In this document: one piece after another, positions 62,384-64,000 of the stretch
Position numbering within the stretch: position 1 is the first letter of the stretch
Layout of the letters: every line of letters begins with the position of its first letter
From: Micromonospora sp. CB01531
GTDB taxonomy: Bacteria > Actinomycetota > Actinomycetes > Mycobacteriales > Micromonosporaceae
Length of the DNA: 64,000 nt
Reading direction: 5' to 3'
Assembly (NCBI RefSeq): GCF_001905095.1
Contig: NZ_LWLS01000046.1
Location: 116,017 to 180,016 of the forward strand
Notes under the pieces: model-generated
What the model was told of the DNA's origin: nothing
The model's input: only the letters and a program-made list of their open reading frames with translations
Database searches by the model: none
Made by a program: the position numbers and the translations under genes

Positions 62384-63301
62384 TCACACCCGCGCGGCGG
62401 CCTGGAGATGCTGCCAAACCTCACGGGTGGCGGTGGACCGGTTGAGGGTGATGAAGTGGATCCCCGGCACGCCCTCGTCCAGCAGCCTCGCGCACATCTC
62501 GCTGGCCTGCTCGATGCCGAGCCGGCGGACCGCCTCCGGGTCGTCGGCCACCCGCGCGAACCGCTCCGCCAGGGCCGGCGGGAACGGCGCGCCGGAGAGC
62601 TGGACGGACCGCTCGATGGTGCCCAGCTGGGTCACCGGCATCACGCCGGCCAGGATCGGGGTGGCGCAGCCGGCAGCCGCCACCCGGTCCCGCAGCCGCA
62701 GGTAGTCGTCGGCGTCGAAGAACATCTGGGTGATGGCGAACTCGGCCCCCGCCTGGCACTTGCGGACGAAGTACCTCGTGTCGCTGGCCACGTCGGGTGA
62801 GCGCGGGTGCTTGTACGGGAAGGCGGCCACCCCGACGCTGAAGTCACCGGCGTCGCGGACCAGCCGGACCAGCTCCTCGGCGTACCGCACGCCCTCCGGG
62901 TGCCGGACCCACTCGCCGCCCGGGTTGCCCGGCGGGTCGCCCCGCACGGCCAGCACGTTGCGTACGCCGACGGAGGCCAGCCGGCCGATGACGTGCCGCA
63001 GCTCGGCGACCGAGTGGTTCACCGCGGTCAGGTGCGCCATCGGCAGCAGGGTGGTGTCGGTGGCGATCCGCTCGGTCACCGCGACCGTGGTGTCCCGGGT
63101 CGAGCCGCCCGCGCCGTAGGTGATCGAGACGAACGAGGGGCGCAGCGACTCCAGCTCGCGGATGGCCTGCCAGAGCAGGCGCTCCCCCTGCGGGGTCTTG
63201 GGCGGGAAGAACTCGAACGAGAAGGTCGGCTGGCCGTCGCGGATCAGCTCCCCGATGGCCGGCTGAGGGTTCGGGAGGACCGAGGGAAGACCGAGCGCCA
63301 C
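62384..63301 (-). CDS. metF: 5,10-methylenetetrahydrofolate reductase
   Basis: Makes 5-methyl-tetrahydrofolate for methionine synthesis. 305 residues, TIM barrel with FAD: FSFEFFPPKTPQGE, FVSITYGAGGSTRD, HLTAVNHSVAELR, VLAVRGDPPGNPGGEW and EFAITQMFFDADDYLR. GTG 63301 is favoured, with TACAGT (63313-63308) 6 bases upstream indicating a leaderless mRNA; the longer frame to 63379 has a basic tail not seen in the family. Confidence 0.95.
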   Translation of the reverse strand: MALGLPSVLPNPQPAIGELIRDGQPTFSFEFFPPKTPQGERLLWQAIRELESLRPSFVSITYGAGGSTRDTTVAVTERIATDTTLLPMAHLTAVNHSVAELRHVIGRLASVGVRNVLAVRGDPPGNPGGEWVRHPEGVRYAEELVRLVRDAGDFSVGVAAFPYKHPRSPDVASDTRYFVRKCQAGAEFAITQMFFDADDYLRLRDRVAAAGCATPILAGVMPVTQLGTIERSVQLSGAPFPPALAERFARVADDPEAVRRLGIEQASEMCARLLDEGVPGIHFITLNRSTATREVWQHLQAAARV

Positions 63302-63526
63302 GTCCCGACTGTAACCGGCCCGTCCCGTCGTACCCAGGGTCTTCCCAGCCCGCGAGCGGAGCCGGGCAAAGCGTCGCACCCTGGGAGTAAAAAGGGGCGG
63401 CGCGGAGGGAGCCGGCCGGTGGCCGGTCCCCCGGAGCCCGCGCGGGGGTCAGCACGACCGGCGGCGCGCCGGGCCGGCACTGCCGGGCGTCCGCGTCGCA
63501 CCGCGCCGATGCCCTCCAGAGGACCG

Positions 63527-64000
63527 ATGATCCCCATCCCGCCACCCGGCCCGCGCCTGTTCGGGCCGCTCCTGGCCGAGCTGCGGTCAGCGCGCGGCTG
63601 GAGCCAGCAGCGGATCGCCGCCGAGCTCTGCGCCGCGTCCGGCGTGTCGACCCTGACGAGACACGAGGTCTCCCGGTGGGAACGGCAGCGCCGGCTGCCC
63701 GGCGACTTCTGGCTGGGCTGGCTCGCCGTGGTCCTCGGGGTGCCGGGCGAGCTGCTCGCCGAGGCCGCGGCGCACAGCCGACGCCTCGGCGCCGTGCCGG
63801 CGGCGGTCGACCGGGCCGGTTCCCGGGCGCGGTTGGCCCTGCTCACCCTGGCGCACCGCTGGGCGGCCGACCCGACCGGGGCGGCGCTGGGCGGTCCGCT
63901 CGCCGGCCACGCCCCGACCGGGCCGGCCGGCGGGGGGCGCGCCCCGACCGGGAGCCCGCGGGACCTGCTCCGGACCTGGTGCCGGGCGAGCCGCCCCTGG
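63527..64000 (+). CDS. XRE-type helix-turn-helix protein, 5' part
   Basis: At least 158 residues in the window. FGPLLAELRSARGWSQQRIAAELCAASGVSTLTRHEVSRWERQRRLPGDFWLGWLAVVLGVPGELL is a lambda-repressor-like helix-turn-helix. The rest is Ala/Gly/Pro-rich. ATG 63527 after AGAGGA; ATG 63509 is an in-frame alternative. Divergent from metF across a ~225-base spacer. Confidence 0.8.
   Translation, partial: MIPIPPPGPRLFGPLLAELRSARGWSQQRIAAELCAASGVSTLTRHEVSRWERQRRLPGDFWLGWLAVVLGVPGELLAEAAAHSRRLGAVPAAVDRAGSRARLALLTLAHRWAADPTGAALGGPLAGHAPTGPAGGGRAPTGSPRDLLRTWCRASRPW

Overview
The window is a very GC-rich, gene-dense actinobacterial chromosome segment. Codon use, leaderless promoters, four-base gene overlaps, a ParA/DivIVA/SepF division set and a CruF/CruC-type carotenoid set all point to Micromonosporaceae, most likely Micromonospora or a close relative. 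This assignment rests on gene content and order; no database was searched. I see no tRNA, rRNA, CRISPR array, transposase or prophage.

Layout. 1-9.6 kb: start of hisD, a Lon-substrate-domain protein, a ParA-like ATPase with a repeat-rich N-terminus, rluD-type pseudouridine synthase, lspA, a DksA/TraR zinc protein, a K+/H+ antiporter and small genes. 9.7-27.9 kb, all on the minus strand: the division and cell wall (dcw) cluster, transcribed mraZ-rsmH-ftsL-ftsI-murE-murF-mraY // ftsW-murG-murC-ftsQ // ftsZ-yggS-sepF-yggT-divIVA. murD is missing from its usual place between mraY and ftsW, and a strong hairpin separates the two halves there. An MraZ-type operator sits on the mraZ promoter and ftsZ has its own consensus promoter. 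28.2-31.8 kb (+): murT-gatD (lipid II amidation), a TVP38 membrane protein and an APH-fold kinase. 31.8-34.8 kb (-): leuS, preceded by what looks like a complete leucine attenuator (leaderless MAGVFLLLTQPC peptide plus intrinsic terminator). 35-39.9 kb (+): moxR-DUF58-transglutaminase operon. 40-44 kb (-): DUF3040, dinB, a nucleotide pyrophosphatase-like enzyme, a methyltransferase and a 58-residue protein. 44.3-51.2 kb (-): SOS mutasome operon SAV_6107-imuA-imuB-dnaE2 behind a promoter with a LexA box and a long, hairpin-rich leader. 51.4-54.2 kb (+): ferric-reductase-like flavoprotein, FMN-binding lipoprotein-like protein and ApbE. 54.1-56.1 kb: FAD monooxygenase and divergent TetR regulator sharing a palindromic operator. 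56.2-61.6 kb (+): YbaK, then a carotenoid end-group operon (CrtA-like, GNAT, CruF, CruC-like glycosyltransferase, phytoene-desaturase-like). 61.6-64 kb: CDP-alcohol phosphatidyltransferase, metF and the start of an XRE-type regulator.

The most unusual signal is a set of short mini-ORF cassettes (24, 24 and 30 codons) sitting exactly between adjacent genes. Each one starts inside the stop codon of the upstream gene and ends inside the start codon of the downstream gene (RTGA overlaps on both sides), so translational coupling is kept through the insertion. Copies lie at murG/murC, imuA/imuB and ybaK/crtA-like, and a related sequence is fused in frame inside the murE N-terminus. They share DNA and peptide motifs (SERTI..SS; SARSE.ASPA), which suggests a dispersed repeat that targets or is tolerated at overlapping start/stop codons.
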